Source: Paenibacillus sp. NEAU-GSW1 (GTDB lineage Bacteria > Bacillota > Bacilli > Paenibacillales > Paenibacillaceae). Taken from it: DNA of 64,000 nt. The DNA lies in assembly GCF_009737085.1 (NCBI RefSeq), contig NZ_WOVL01000005.1, positions 154,283 to 218,282 on the forward strand. The letters run 5' to 3'. The translations under genes were made by a program, and so were the position numbers. Shown one piece after another: positions 50,628 to 59,440 of the stretch; position 1 is the stretch's first letter; each line of letters begins with the position of its first letter. The notes beneath the pieces were generated by a model that saw only the letters and a program-made list of their open reading frames with translations, was not told where the DNA came from and did no database searches.

Positions 50628-51539
50628 ATGTCGCAACAAGCTGCGGTTAAGCTTACTGGCATTGAGCAAAGCAGACCGCATTTTCAACTGGGACCGATTG
50701 ATTTAGAAGTGCCAAAGGGTTGCGTAACTGCAATCGTTGGCCCTAACGGATCAGGCAAAAGCTCGGCCTTTAGGCTGATACTCAATTTGGAGAAAGCTGC
50801 AAAGGGTGAAGTTACTGTACTCGGCGAGCAGATCGGCAGCGGGAATGACGCGGAATTGAAACAGAGAATCGGTTATTTGCCGGAATTGTTCGGTTCCCAC
50901 GACGGCAAAATGAGGGCGTCGGAGAAAACAGCATTTGTGAGAAGATGGTATACGGATTGGAATTTGAACCGATATCGTGAGCTTTTGCGAGTGTTTGAGG
51001 TGGATGACAGCATTAAGCTTGGCAAAATGTCCAAGGGGACGCGCCGCAAATACGAGCTTGCGCTTGCACTCTCACATCACCCCGAACTGCTGCTGCTCGA
51101 CGAACCGTCCTCGGGACTTGATCCGCTCGCTTGGCGAACGATGATAGATGTGCTGCATCGTTATATGGAGGATGGAGAGCGAACCATCATAATGGCTTCG
51201 CACATCATAGAAGAAGTGAAAAGGCTGGCCGACTATATCGTGTTCATGGGGCATGGCCGAGTGCTCGGTGTTTTCGAAAAAGATGAATTGTTCAGCAGCT
51301 GGCACTCCTATTATATAAGCGGTGAGGGTTTTACTCGAAAAGCGGCGGAACAAATACCTGGCCAATGTTTGATCGAGGACAATGGAGGCGGCACATTCCG
51401 CGTAGTGACAAAAGAAGCGTTTGCGGCTGAGCGCTGGCTCGAGGAAACGGGGCTCCGCATCGTCGGTAGGCAAGCGTTAAGTCTAGACGATATACTCGCC
51501 ATATTAATCGAGCAAGAGAGGCTTCGCGTACGATCTTAA
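50628..51539 (+). CDS. ABC transporter ATPase
   Basis: A 303-residue ATPase with Walker A GPNGSGKSSAFRL, Q-loop YLPELFG, a divergent signature MSKGTRRKYELALALS, Walker B LLLLDEPSSGLDP and H-loop ASHIIEE. The C-terminal 90 residues form a regulatory extension. ATG 50628 follows GAGAGAAGG; the frame extends back to TTG 50610. It follows the GntR gene by 24 bp and should energise the 49434 permease. Confidence 0.92.
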   Translation: MSQQAAVKLTGIEQSRPHFQLGPIDLEVPKGCVTAIVGPNGSGKSSAFRLILNLEKAAKGEVTVLGEQIGSGNDAELKQRIGYLPELFGSHDGKMRASEKTAFVRRWYTDWNLNRYRELLRVFEVDDSIKLGKMSKGTRRKYELALALSHHPELLLLDEPSSGLDPLAWRTMIDVLHRYMEDGERTIIMASHIIEEVKRLADYIVFMGHGRVLGVFEKDELFSSWHSYYISGEGFTRKAAEQIPGQCLIEDNGGGTFRVVTKEAFAAERWLEETGLRIVGRQALSLDDILAILIEQERLRVRS

Positions 51540-51590
51540 TAGGCTCAACATCAAAAAAACGGTAGATAGAATCGAAGGGAGAATCGATAT

Positions 51591-52493
51591 ATGCAACGGT
51601 TGCAGGTCGATCGCATTTATAAGCAGTATGGAGAGAAAACGGCAGTCAATCATATCAGCTTTGAAGTAGGAGAAGGTGAAATATACGGGTTGCTCGGCGC
51701 GAACGGCGCCGGTAAAACGACAACGATGCGGATGGTGCTCGGCTTGATCTACCCGGACGGCGGAAGCATCCTATACAACGGCAAGCCTTACTCGAATGAC
51801 GAATTGAAAGGTCTCGGCTACCTGCCGGAAGAGCGCGGCTTGTATCCGAAAGTTCGCGTCAGCGATCAGCTCATCTATTTGGCAGAGCTTCGCGGCGTAT
51901 CGAAAAGAGACGCAGATGCCAGCTTAAAGCGGTGGCTTGAACGATTCGAAGTGCCGGAGTATTACAACAAACGGGTGGAAGAATTATCGAAAGGCAATCA
52001 GCAAAAAATTCAATTTATCGCTTCGGTCATCCATAATCCGAAAATCGTTATATTGGATGAAGCGTTCAGCGGCCTTGATCCGGTCAATGTCGAGCTTCTG
52101 AAGTCGACCGTTAAAGAGCTTCGCGACAACGGAACGTCGATGCTGTTCTCGACGCACCGTATGGAGCATGTCGAAGAGTTATGCCGGAATATTACAATAC
52201 TTCATCGCTCAAACGCTGTTGTGCAGGGCAGCTTGAAAGAAATAAAGAGTCGTTACCCGCGTGAAAAAGTTATACTGCGTACGTCAGGCGAAGTGAACGG
52301 TCTTGAGTCTCTGGAAGGAATTACTAAGGTAACCCGCCAAGAGAACGGATACATTGTGAACATCTCTAATGAAGAAGCAGCTGGCAGCATTTTGCGTCAT
52401 GCCATCGGCCAAACGGAAATTTACCGCTTTGAAATTATGGAACCAACGCTTAACGAAATCTTTATAAAAACGGTAGGTGAGAGAAATGAGTAA
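51591..52493 (+). CDS. ABC exporter ATPase (NatA/YhaQ-like)
   Basis: A 300-residue ATPase with Walker A GANGAGKTTTMRM, Q-loop YLPEERGLYPK, signature ELSKGNQQKIQF, Walker B IVILDEAFSGLDP and H-loop STHRMEHVE. The DUF4162-type C-terminal domain (about 215-300) is typical of NatA/YhaQ exporters. It lies 51 bp after the previous ATPase, likely in the same transcript, and overlaps its permease gene by 8 bases. Confidence 0.93.
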   Translation: MQRLQVDRIYKQYGEKTAVNHISFEVGEGEIYGLLGANGAGKTTTMRMVLGLIYPDGGSILYNGKPYSNDELKGLGYLPEERGLYPKVRVSDQLIYLAELRGVSKRDADASLKRWLERFEVPEYYNKRVEELSKGNQQKIQFIASVIHNPKIVILDEAFSGLDPVNVELLKSTVKELRDNGTSMLFSTHRMEHVEELCRNITILHRSNAVVQGSLKEIKSRYPREKVILRTSGEVNGLESLEGITKVTRQENGYIVNISNEEAAGSILRHAIGQTEIYRFEIMEPTLNEIFIKTVGERNE

Positions 52494-53784
52494 ATTTTGG
52501 ACAGTAGTCGGCTTTACCGCTCGCAACAAGTTCCGCTCGAAAGCTTTTCTAATCACAACACTTATCATTGTCGTTATTATGTCGATTGGCATTAACTTGC
52601 CGGCTATCATTTCGTTGTTTGATAAAGATGGCAACGATAATAAATTGGTTAAGATCGGCTATGCCACTCAAAGTGATAATATCCCAGGATCAGAGATGGG
52701 GAAAGAGTTGTCGGATTACCTTTCCAATGCGCCGCAATTGAACGTCAGCTTGATAGAAGTTGGCAAAGGGGGCAATGCGGAGGAAGCGGAAGCAAAGCTG
52801 AAAGCAGCAATCGCGGAAGAAAAAATTAGCGGCTACTTACTATTCGGTGAGAAAGCGGAGAATGGTTTACCGAAAGTAACGTATAAAGCAGAGAGCATGA
52901 ATACAACGACAATGGCAATGCTTGAATCCATATTGAATCTGTATAAAACGGAAGCTGCATTGACTGGTGTAGCACTAACGGATGAGCAGCGCGCAATGCT
53001 TCTAACGCCATTGGCAATGGAAACGATTCAAATCGATGCGTCTGGAGAAGGCAAGGATGAGGCTGAGCTGGGCGTTACGATAGGAGCTATAACCGTTATT
53101 ATTTTGCTTCTCTTCTTTGCAATTATGGTATCGGGACAAATGATCGCATCCGAGGTAACAGCTGAGAAAAGCTCGCGTGTGATGGAAGTGCTCATTACGA
53201 GCGTCCCTCCGCTGACGCAAATGTTCGGGAAAATTTTCGGGGTGTTTATCGTAGGGGTTTCGCAAGTTATGATCTATGTCCTCACCATGTTCGTCAATGC
53301 AAGAATGCCGCATAACAAAGAAGCATTTATGCAATTTAATATTGATCTGACACAAATCGATCCGATGATTCTCGTCTATGCGCTTGTTTATTACTTCGCG
53401 GGCTACTTCCTGTACGCAACTCTTTATGCGGCAGTCGGCTCCATTGTGAGTCGGACGGAGGAGCTTGGTCAAGCGGTGCTTCCGATTACGATTTTATCGT
53501 TGGCAGGCTTCTACATCGCCTCGTTCAGCATGTCGAACCCGGACACGATGCTCGTACAGGTTGCCTCCTATGTTCCGTTCTTCTCGCCTTTCGTTATGCT
53601 GCTTCGTATTGGCCTGACAGACCCGCCAGTATGGCAAGTGCTGCTGTCGCTCGGCATCCTGTTTGTGAGCATCTACTTTGGCGGTTGGCTGTCGGCAAAA
53701 ATTTACCGTACAGGCGTGCTGATGTACGGCAAACGCCCTACATGGAAAGAGCTTAGAAAAGCGATGAAGGCTTACAAGATTTAA
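52486..53784 (+). CDS. ABC exporter permease (NatB/YhaP-like)
   Basis: A 432-residue ABC-2-type permease: one N-terminal helix (about 22-45), a large external domain (about 50-195) and five helices in the C-terminal half, with ASEVTAEKSSRVMEVLITSVPPLTQMFGKIFGVF, the NatB signature. ATG 52486 is chosen because GGTGAGAG precedes it; GTG 52477 is also in frame. With the NatA-like ATPase it makes a sodium or drug exporter; the substrate cannot be read from the sequence. Confidence 0.92.
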   Translation: MSKFWTVVGFTARNKFRSKAFLITTLIIVVIMSIGINLPAIISLFDKDGNDNKLVKIGYATQSDNIPGSEMGKELSDYLSNAPQLNVSLIEVGKGGNAEEAEAKLKAAIAEEKISGYLLFGEKAENGLPKVTYKAESMNTTTMAMLESILNLYKTEAALTGVALTDEQRAMLLTPLAMETIQIDASGEGKDEAELGVTIGAITVIILLLFFAIMVSGQMIASEVTAEKSSRVMEVLITSVPPLTQMFGKIFGVFIVGVSQVMIYVLTMFVNARMPHNKEAFMQFNIDLTQIDPMILVYALVYYFAGYFLYATLYAAVGSIVSRTEELGQAVLPITILSLAGFYIASFSMSNPDTMLVQVASYVPFFSPFVMLLRIGLTDPPVWQVLLSLGILFVSIYFGGWLSAKIYRTGVLMYGKRPTWKELRKAMKAYKI

Positions 53785-53844
53785 GAAACTATACAAGAAT
53801 GATCCTAACAAAATAAAAGCACAGCAGCGGCATAAATAGCGGAA

Positions 53845-53922
53845 ATGGTTCTAGGCATCTATCCTTCTGATGAACATTACCAGGCGATTATAGAACGATT
53901 TAAGGAAAATCAAGAGAAGTAG
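53845..53922 (+). CDS. Very short possible ORF (25 aa)
   Basis: Encodes MVLGIYPSDEHYQAIIERFK plus five residues. It may be the end of a decayed gene or a small peptide. There is no convincing ribosome-binding site, and no family was recognised. Confidence 0.2.
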   Translation: MVLGIYPSDEHYQAIIERFKENQEK

Positions 53923-53936
53923 AACATATCCGAAAA

Positions 53937-53971
53937 AAGCAGCCGGCTGTCGCATAGCCAGCTGCTTCTTT
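53937..53971. terminator. Bidirectional terminator
   Basis: AAGCAGCCGGCT (53937-53948) pairs with AGCCAGCTGCTT (53956-53967) with one mismatch and A/T tails on both sides, between the NatB-like and DUF6882 genes. Confidence 0.8.
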
Positions 53972-53984
53972 TATCTCTGCCTTT

Positions 53985-54719
53985 TTATTTAGGAGCTGCC
54001 TCAAGGTTGGTCATTCGACTTTGCTTATCGAAATATGCTTTAACCGTGAGCCTGGAAGAAACGCCTGTTAAGCCGTCATCAGAGTCAATCACTTCAAAGC
54101 CTTTGTCTTGCAAATAGAAGCTTAACGCTTTTCTATGATCGAGTTCAAACGCCATAATAAGCTGCGGAAATACGTTTAATACCGATTCGGGTTGCTTCTT
54201 TACATCTTCTTCTGCCGTATCAATTGTGAAAAAAGCGGTGCCAGCGCCATAGTTGCCTGCGTAATAAAAACGGTTTTTAAACATGCCGGAAGCGATGCTG
54301 GCAATCGCATGTCCTTCATGACTGGTCGCAGAAAATGTTTTTTCAGCAAGCTCGGCAATGTTGTGCTTAGTGCCGTAAGCTTTCAACTCATTTGCTTGTT
54401 TCAAAATGGTTGCGGACATTTGCGCCTGGGTGTTTGCCCATGCCCATAACCAAGTGTTTGATTGATGTGAAACGCTGCCCAGCATTTGGATGGGGAAAGT
54501 GAACTCCGTACCGAATGTAGCTGTCCCTGCGATCATATCCACATTCCAATCCAGATCGCCGATCAAATCGGTCATTGCCAGCTGTTTTTCAAAAGCGATC
54601 CCGCTGTATCGCTCTAACAATTGTTGAAAAGACGCAAAGCTTTCAACATTTTGCAAAGCTTCGTTTTGTACTTCCATTTCAGCTATTTTCGGTTTCTTTA
54701 AAAAATCAAATAATCCCAT
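53985..54719 (-). CDS. DUF6882 family protein
   Basis: A 244-residue cytoplasmic protein. It begins MGLFDFLKKPK, like many small Bacillus proteins of this type, and contains the family pattern GDLDWNVDMIAGTATFG, FPIQMLGSVSHQSNTWLWAWAN and FYYAGNYGAGTAFFTID. The function of the family is not known to me. It is a single-gene unit transcribed toward the NatB-like gene; the region 54720-54951 between it and the GH43 gene should hold two divergent promoters, AT-rich but without a clear consensus. Confidence 0.8.
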   Translation of the reverse strand: MGLFDFLKKPKIAEMEVQNEALQNVESFASFQQLLERYSGIAFEKQLAMTDLIGDLDWNVDMIAGTATFGTEFTFPIQMLGSVSHQSNTWLWAWANTQAQMSATILKQANELKAYGTKHNIAELAEKTFSATSHEGHAIASIASGMFKNRFYYAGNYGAGTAFFTIDTAEEDVKKQPESVLNVFPQLIMAFELDHRKALSFYLQDKGFEVIDSDDGLTGVSSRLTVKAYFDKQSRMTNLEAAPK

Positions 54720-54951
54720 ATCGTCTCGTCACCTGCTTCATTAATTTCAATCCATATATTTCATGTTTCAATTCAACATATCGGTGCAAAATCCTGCCCG
54801 CTGCTCCCGGGCGTTTGGCTGGGCTTTTCTTTCGACGCATCGTTGCAACCGATTTTATATTATGATAGATTTAAATTAATAAAACTATATTCTGTTTAAT
54901 ATTTATATTAATTCAAAGAGGGCAGCACCGCTGCTCTAGGGAGGAACTTGC

Positions 54952-55884
54952 ATGCAAGCTTATTTATTCGTCCATTTTAAAGAGAAAAAAACGCCGGACG
55001 GCGAGCAGGTTTATTTCGGTTTAAGCACCGATGGCTTCAATTGGAAGCAGGTCAACGGCGGCGAGCCTGTCCTTTGGAGCAAGCTGGGCGAAGAGGGCGT
55101 CCGGGATCATACGATCGTGCGGGCGAACAACGGAAAATTTTATATTTTTGCTACTGATCTTAGCCTTGCGAATTGCTTCCAGACGAAATATAAAGGCGAT
55201 TGGGCTAACATCGGCAGGGAAGGCAGCAAATGTCTGTCCATGTGGGAGTCAGAAGACCTCGTCAACTGGTCGGAGCAAAAATTAATTGAGCTCGGAGATG
55301 AAGATTACGGCTGCCTGTGGGCGCCTGACGTCATCTATGATAAAGCGAATGAAGAGTATGTACTCCATTGGTCATCCTCTCACGCATCGAACAATTTCGG
55401 CCATAAGGCCATCTACTATTCGCGGACGAAAGACTTCGAGAGCTTTACCAAACCGCAAATGCTTTGCCGGAAGGATGGCAGCGGCATTATCGATTCCGCA
55501 ATTTATGAGGAGAACGGCAGTTATTACCGGTTTCTGAAGAGCGAGATTGACCCTGCGGGCATTATTTTGCAAAAGGGGAAAACGTTAACCGGCGAGTATA
55601 CGCGAATCGAAGCGTTCGACGTGGAGATGGCGAAGCTTGGACACAGCGCTTATGAAGCGCCGACAGCGTTTAAGTTGGCGAACGGACAATGGTGTCTGCT
55701 GCTCGACTTCTTCGGCGTGGAGGGTGCAGGGCAGGGGTATGTGCCATTCGTCGCTGACGATATCGAAAGCGGCCGGTTTATCCGCTCGGATGAAAGCTTT
55801 AACTTCCCCTACGGCTTTAAGCACGGAACGGTGCTTCCGATTACATTAGAAGAGTATGAACGGATCAAGCAATTTACGTTTTAA
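54952..55884 (+). CDS. Glycoside hydrolase family 43-like enzyme (cytoplasmic)
   Basis: A 310-residue five-bladed propeller glycosidase of the GH43 type, acting on arabinose- or xylose-containing oligosaccharides. Candidate catalytic acids are Asp in VRDHTIVRA (base), Asp in WAPDVIYDKANEEYVLHWSS (pKa modulator) and Glu in SAYEAPTAFKL (acid). No signal peptide is seen, so it would act on imported oligosaccharides. GGGAGGAACTTGC precedes ATG 54952. Together with the fucosidase opposite it suggests use of plant glycans. Substrate uncertain. Confidence 0.85.
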   Translation: MQAYLFVHFKEKKTPDGEQVYFGLSTDGFNWKQVNGGEPVLWSKLGEEGVRDHTIVRANNGKFYIFATDLSLANCFQTKYKGDWANIGREGSKCLSMWESEDLVNWSEQKLIELGDEDYGCLWAPDVIYDKANEEYVLHWSSSHASNNFGHKAIYYSRTKDFESFTKPQMLCRKDGSGIIDSAIYEENGSYYRFLKSEIDPAGIILQKGKTLTGEYTRIEAFDVEMAKLGHSAYEAPTAFKLANGQWCLLLDFFGVEGAGQGYVPFVADDIESGRFIRSDESFNFPYGFKHGTVLPITLEEYERIKQFTF

Positions 55885-55888
55885 CGAC

Positions 55889-55934
55889 AAAGGAGCTGAC
55901 TATGCAAGTAAATCTTGCAAAGTCAGCTCCTTTT
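55889..55934. terminator. Bidirectional terminator
   Basis: AAAGGAGCTGACT (55889-55901) pairs with AGTCAGCTCCTTTT, with an inner TGCAAG/CTTGCA stem, at the meeting point of the GH43 and minus-strand small genes. Confidence 0.88.
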
Positions 55935-55937
55935 ATT

Positions 55938-56150
55938 TCATCGGTATTTAGCAGCTTTCGGGTTGCCTTTCACCGATTTCTTCTTTGCTGCTGCATTAAC
56001 GCCGGCGTCCTGGCCTTCGTTCAAAGCGCCTTGAGGCGCATTGCCGACAAAGTCCTCGATAGAATTAAGCCGCCCAATCCTTCCGAAATGGATCGTGCCG
56101 TTGTTTTTGCATATAATCACCTTTCCGATAAAACAGCACATCGACGGCAT
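55938..56150 (-). CDS. Small basic protein, unrecognised
   Basis: A 70-residue protein, MPSMCCFIGKVIICKNNGTI followed by HFGRIGRLNSIEDFVGNAPQ and a Lys/Ala-rich tail. The N-terminal IGKVII..NGTIHFG has a faint resemblance to GerPA/PF-type germination proteins, but too little to assign it. AGGGG abuts the first ATG and is better placed for an ATG three codons on (56141). It ends at the shared terminator, which supports a real gene. The neighbouring 56151-56317 contains nothing obvious. Confidence 0.45.
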   Translation of the reverse strand: MPSMCCFIGKVIICKNNGTIHFGRIGRLNSIEDFVGNAPQGALNEGQDAGVNAAAKKKSVKGNPKAAKYR

Positions 56151-56317
56151 CCCCTATCTACGCTCGGACATGGGCAGGTATCACGCGCGGCCTGCGCTTA
56201 TGCTCTATTGTATGAAGGGCTGTCTTACCCGGAAATGGTTGAATGCAGCGGTGCAGCCGCCTGTTTTCTCACCCTTTTTGAACGAGTTCACAGCAGCAAC
56301 AAACCGTTTATTTTGAA

Positions 56318-57775
56318 TTAGTCCAACTCAATGCGGAATACGACCGGGAGCGCACTTTGCACCGTCTTCGTCGTAATGCACAAAGCCTCTTCGTTGCGCT
56401 CCCACACCGGCGTCTCTTCCCAGCCGAGCGGCTGAATCTTTTTAATGATCCCGTGAAAATGAGGAGAATGTGCCTTAAGCGATTTGATCCGTACTTCCCC
56501 GTTCTCTGGATATACAAGCACGGTGGCATACAACGAGCCGCCTTTGGCCGTGAAGCGAATATCCTCGCTCGTAAAGAGCTTCATTTCTCCGTCCGTAAAT
56601 TGGCCTTCGGAAACTTTGGTAGGTCCTTCTCCAAACGTCCGCCAGTAGCTCGCACTGTATATCGCTTCGCCGTTGAGTCGTAGCCATTCCCCGATTTCCA
56701 GCAGGATGCGGCGATCCTCCTCCGGGATCGTGCCATCCGCTTTCGGGCCTACATTCAATAACAGATTGCCGTTTTTGCTAACGATATCGACCAGGTCGCG
56801 AATAATTTCTCCGGACGTTTTATAGTCGTTTCCTTCGGTATAGCACCAGGAGTTTTTCGCAACAGCTGTATCGGTTTGCCAAAAATAAGGCTTCAGCTCT
56901 GCGAACTGTCCCCGTTCAATATCGACGACGGCCGTGCCGAACATATAGGCGTCATGTTTATAATTGATCGCAACCGGCTGGCCCCATTCTAATCCCCGAT
57001 TATAATAGTAGGCGGCGAATTTTTTAAGATAAGGCTTGAATGCCGCGGTATGAATCCACCAATCGAAGTAGAACACCTTCGGTTTGTATTGGTCTACCAG
57101 CTCGCAGCAGCGAACGAGCCAATCCTCCAAGTAAGCTTGGTTAGGCGGGGAGCCGTATAGATCCTGATGATCAGGCTCCGGCATTGCCGGCCAATAGAAG
57201 TCGCCCTGCTCCAGCGGCTCACGAATATCAGAATCAAACTCCTTGCCATGCGACATAAAAAACCAATGCTCCGCCCTGTGGGAGGAGATGCACAACTGAA
57301 GGCCGCTTTCCTCGAAGGCTTCTTTCATCTCTCCGAGCAAGTCACGCTGCGGTCCCATGTCATAAGCGTTGAAGCGGGATAGACTGCTTTTGTACATTTG
57401 AAAGCCGTCGTGGTGTTCGGCAACGGGCATCACATATTTTGCGCCCGCTTGCTTGAACAGCTCGGCCCATTGCCGAGCATCGAAATGTTCCGCTTTAAAC
57501 ATCGGAATGAAATCTTTGTATCCGAAATCTTTATGATTGCCGTAAACAGCCTTATGGTGCTCAAATTCCTTGCTGCCTTGTATGTACATATTGCGCGAAT
57601 ACCATTCGTTGCTGAAGGCTGGAACCGAATAAACGCCCCAATGAATAAAAATGCCGAACTTCGCGTTCGGATACCAGTCTGGCAGCTGGAACTGGCTGAG
57701 CGAATCCCAATTGTCCTTGTATTTCCCGGTAGCATTAACTTCGTCGATGATTTTCAAATAGGATGCCGTATTCAT
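56318..57775 (-). CDS. Alpha-L-fucosidase (GH29)
   Basis: A 485-residue GH29 enzyme that removes alpha-linked L-fucose with retention. Landmarks: WYPNAKFGIFIHWGVYSVPAF, HFDARQWAELFKQAGAKYVMPVAEHHDGFQMYKS and the nucleophile Asp in KVFYFDWWIH. A smaller beta-sandwich domain occupies the last 120 residues. No signal peptide is visible, so it is cytoplasmic. It is divergent from the VOC gene; an unusual TGTAACGATTACA palindrome lies 48 bp upstream of its start. Confidence 0.94.
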   Translation of the reverse strand: MNTASYLKIIDEVNATGKYKDNWDSLSQFQLPDWYPNAKFGIFIHWGVYSVPAFSNEWYSRNMYIQGSKEFEHHKAVYGNHKDFGYKDFIPMFKAEHFDARQWAELFKQAGAKYVMPVAEHHDGFQMYKSSLSRFNAYDMGPQRDLLGEMKEAFEESGLQLCISSHRAEHWFFMSHGKEFDSDIREPLEQGDFYWPAMPEPDHQDLYGSPPNQAYLEDWLVRCCELVDQYKPKVFYFDWWIHTAAFKPYLKKFAAYYYNRGLEWGQPVAINYKHDAYMFGTAVVDIERGQFAELKPYFWQTDTAVAKNSWCYTEGNDYKTSGEIIRDLVDIVSKNGNLLLNVGPKADGTIPEEDRRILLEIGEWLRLNGEAIYSASYWRTFGEGPTKVSEGQFTDGEMKLFTSEDIRFTAKGGSLYATVLVYPENGEVRIKSLKAHSPHFHGIIKKIQPLGWEETPVWERNEEALCITTKTVQSALPVVFRIELD

Positions 57776-57822
57776 ATTCTCATCTCCTTATAGGTGGGTG
57801 TCGACCTGTTTCCCAATATAAA

Positions 57823-57835
57823 TGTAACGATTACA
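57823..57835. promoter_or_regulatory. Palindrome TGTAA-CGA-TTACA upstream of the fucosidase gene
   Basis: Five-base arms around a 3-base centre in the divergent 57776-57987 region. A possible sugar-repressor operator; no cognate regulator is encoded beside it. Confidence 0.4.
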
Positions 57836-57941
57836 CAAATTGAAAAAAAGATAAGAAGTTAAGCTATCGGTGTTAAAAACTAATATGTTTTCGATCACGT
57901 ACAGTGTACAAGCAACGTTCCGTTTATAGTATGATGAAGAT

Positions 57942-57955
57942 TGAAAGCGCTGTAT
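57942..57955. promoter_or_regulatory. cre-like site (CcpA)
   Basis: TGAAAGCGCTGTAT fits 12 of 14 positions of the Bacillus catabolite-response consensus TGWAANCGNTNWCA. It lies 33 bp before the VOC gene and could also act on the divergent fucosidase. Confidence 0.45.
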
Positions 57956-57987
57956 CTAATCTATTTTGCTAAAGGAGCGATCGCGTT

Positions 57988-58443
57988 ATGGACAAAAGCA
58001 AGCTTGGAAATCGCACCATCACTCAAATCGGACTGCTGGTACATGATATTGAGGCAGTCTCGCAAGCATATGCCGACTTTTTCGGTGTGGAGAAGCCCGA
58101 CTGGTTTTGGACCGATACGGTCGATAAAGCGCAAACGGAATATAACGGAGAATCAACCGTGGCCCGCGCGAAGCTGGCTTTCTTTGATATGGGGTCGCTC
58201 CAGCTGGAGCTGATCGAGCCGGATGAGCATCCTAGCACATGGCGGGAGCATCTGGATAAGCATGGCGAAGGCCCTCATCATATTGCGTTTGCAGTGGAAG
58301 GCATGCAGGAGAAGGTCGCCGTCATGGAAAAGAGCGGCATGGCGCTCGTGCAAAAGGGCGAATATACAGGCGGACGCTATGCGTACATGGATACGTTCAA
58401 GCAGCTGAAAGTGATGCTTGAGCTGCTGGAGAATGACAACTAG
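57988..58443 (+). CDS. VOC-family protein (glyoxalase / methylmalonyl-CoA epimerase-like)
   Basis: A 151-residue vicinal-oxygen-chelate protein with two beta-alpha-beta-beta-beta units. Metal-ligand candidates are His in QIGLLVHDIEAVSQAYADFFGV, Glu in LQLELIEPDE, His in GPHHIAFAVEGM and Glu near the end in KVMLELLEN, which matches the methylmalonyl-CoA epimerase pattern. The actual substrate is open because no partner genes are present. It is followed after 16 bp by an SDR gene in the same direction. Confidence 0.85.
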   Translation: MDKSKLGNRTITQIGLLVHDIEAVSQAYADFFGVEKPDWFWTDTVDKAQTEYNGESTVARAKLAFFDMGSLQLELIEPDEHPSTWREHLDKHGEGPHHIAFAVEGMQEKVAVMEKSGMALVQKGEYTGGRYAYMDTFKQLKVMLELLENDN

Positions 58444-58459
58444 CTGGGAGGCATCATAG

Positions 58460-59161
58460 ATGAAAATATTAATAACCGGGGCAAATCGCGGCTTAGGCCT
58501 CGCGATCGCTGCGGAAGCGTGCGCGCGCGGACATGTAGTGCTGGCCGGCGTCCGCAGTACCGCTTCTGCAGGAGGATTGGATAAGCTTTCGGCAGAATAT
58601 CCCGGCCAGTTGCATCTATTGCCGCTTGACGTCAACGATGAATCGTCCGTCCAAGCGGCGGCGGCACAGGCAGCAGCGGAGCATGGCAATTACATAGACG
58701 CCGTCATTAATAGCGCAGCCATTTTGCTCGGCCGCGAGCAGAAGCTGGAGCAGCTTGATTTCGGTCAGGTGGAGCAAACGATGCAGACGAACCTGTACGG
58801 TCCGATGCGCGTCATGAAGCACTTTTTGCCGTTGCTGCAGCGCGGCGAGCGGCAATGCGTCATGAACATCAGCTCGGAAGCGGGGAGTATCGCAGGCGCG
58901 TACGGCGGAGATTACTCGTACGCGCTGTCCAAATCGGCGCTGAATATGTTCTCCGCGCAGCTGCGCGGCGCGCTTTCGCCGCAAGGAATGCTTGTCTATG
59001 CGCTCCATCCAGGATGGATCCGCACCGATATGGGCGGCGGAAATGCGCCGGGCGACGCGGCGGTTGCCGCAGCAGGCATTATGAGCATCGTGGACCGGAC
59101 GGCCTCGCCGCAGCCGGAAGCGCTCTTTATTACACACAAGGGGCAGCCGATGCCGCATTAA
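58460..59161 (+). CDS. Short-chain dehydrogenase/reductase
   Basis: A 233-residue SDR with the NAD(P)-binding TGANRGLGLAIA (TGxxxGxG), NSAAILL (in place of NNAG), Ser in INISSEAGS and the YxxxK catalytic pair in YSYALSKSAL. It resembles C-factor-like SDRs of unknown substrate. GGGAGG precedes the ATG, and it shares a transcript with the VOC gene. A terminator follows. Confidence 0.9.
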   Translation: MKILITGANRGLGLAIAAEACARGHVVLAGVRSTASAGGLDKLSAEYPGQLHLLPLDVNDESSVQAAAAQAAAEHGNYIDAVINSAAILLGREQKLEQLDFGQVEQTMQTNLYGPMRVMKHFLPLLQRGERQCVMNISSEAGSIAGAYGGDYSYALSKSALNMFSAQLRGALSPQGMLVYALHPGWIRTDMGGGNAPGDAAVAAAGIMSIVDRTASPQPEALFITHKGQPMPH

Positions 59162-59168
59162 CACACGA

Positions 59169-59215
59169 AAACCGCTCTCTCGGCATACTGCACATGCCGA
59201 GGGAGCGGTTTTTAT
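59169..59215 (+). terminator. Terminator after the SDR gene
   Basis: 18-base arms at 59169-59186 and 59194-59211 (one mismatch) and a TTTT tail. Confidence 0.88.
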
Positions 59216-59316
59216 ATTGCCGGGATTACGCCCGACATTTTAGATGCAAAAGTACTTTAGAATCGATAAAAGGAGCGGGTTGCCTTAAAAGAAGAAAGAT
59301 GCTACACTTCTTTTAA

Positions 59317-59334
59317 TAGTAATTGTTACGATTA
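59317..59334. promoter_or_regulatory. Upstream Zur-box-like site
   Basis: TAGTAATTGTTACGATTA shares the GTAATTGTTACGA core with the site at 59387 and differs at the left end. With the proximal site it makes a tandem pair. Confidence 0.6.
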
Positions 59335-59346
59335 AAATAAAGTTGT

Positions 59347-59370
59347 AATCCGAGAACCGATTCTCGGATT
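59347..59370. repeat. Perfect 10-bp inverted repeat between two Zur-like boxes
   Basis: AATCCGAGAA and TTCTCGGATT around a CCGA loop. There is no T-run; it could be a terminator relic or a protein-binding site. Confidence 0.6.
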
Positions 59371-59384
59371 TATTAACGGGCAAT

Positions 59385-59403
59385 AATCGTAATTGTTACG
59401 ATT
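59385..59403. promoter_or_regulatory. Zur box and promoter of the CobW-type gene
   Basis: AATCGTAATTGTTACGATT is an almost perfect Bacillus Zur operator (TCGTAATNATTACGA type) 37 bp before the gene start. A TATAAT at 59418-59423 follows, placing the operator over the -35 region, so zinc-bound Zur should block transcription. Confidence 0.85.
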
Positions 59404-59440
59404 TATTGAATGTTGAATATAATGAAAGAGGTGCGAATGG

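Noticed and set aside
56041..56321. Plus-strand frames downstream of the GH43 gene
   Set aside because: They lie opposite or beyond a small minus-strand gene, lack ribosome-binding sites and match nothing.
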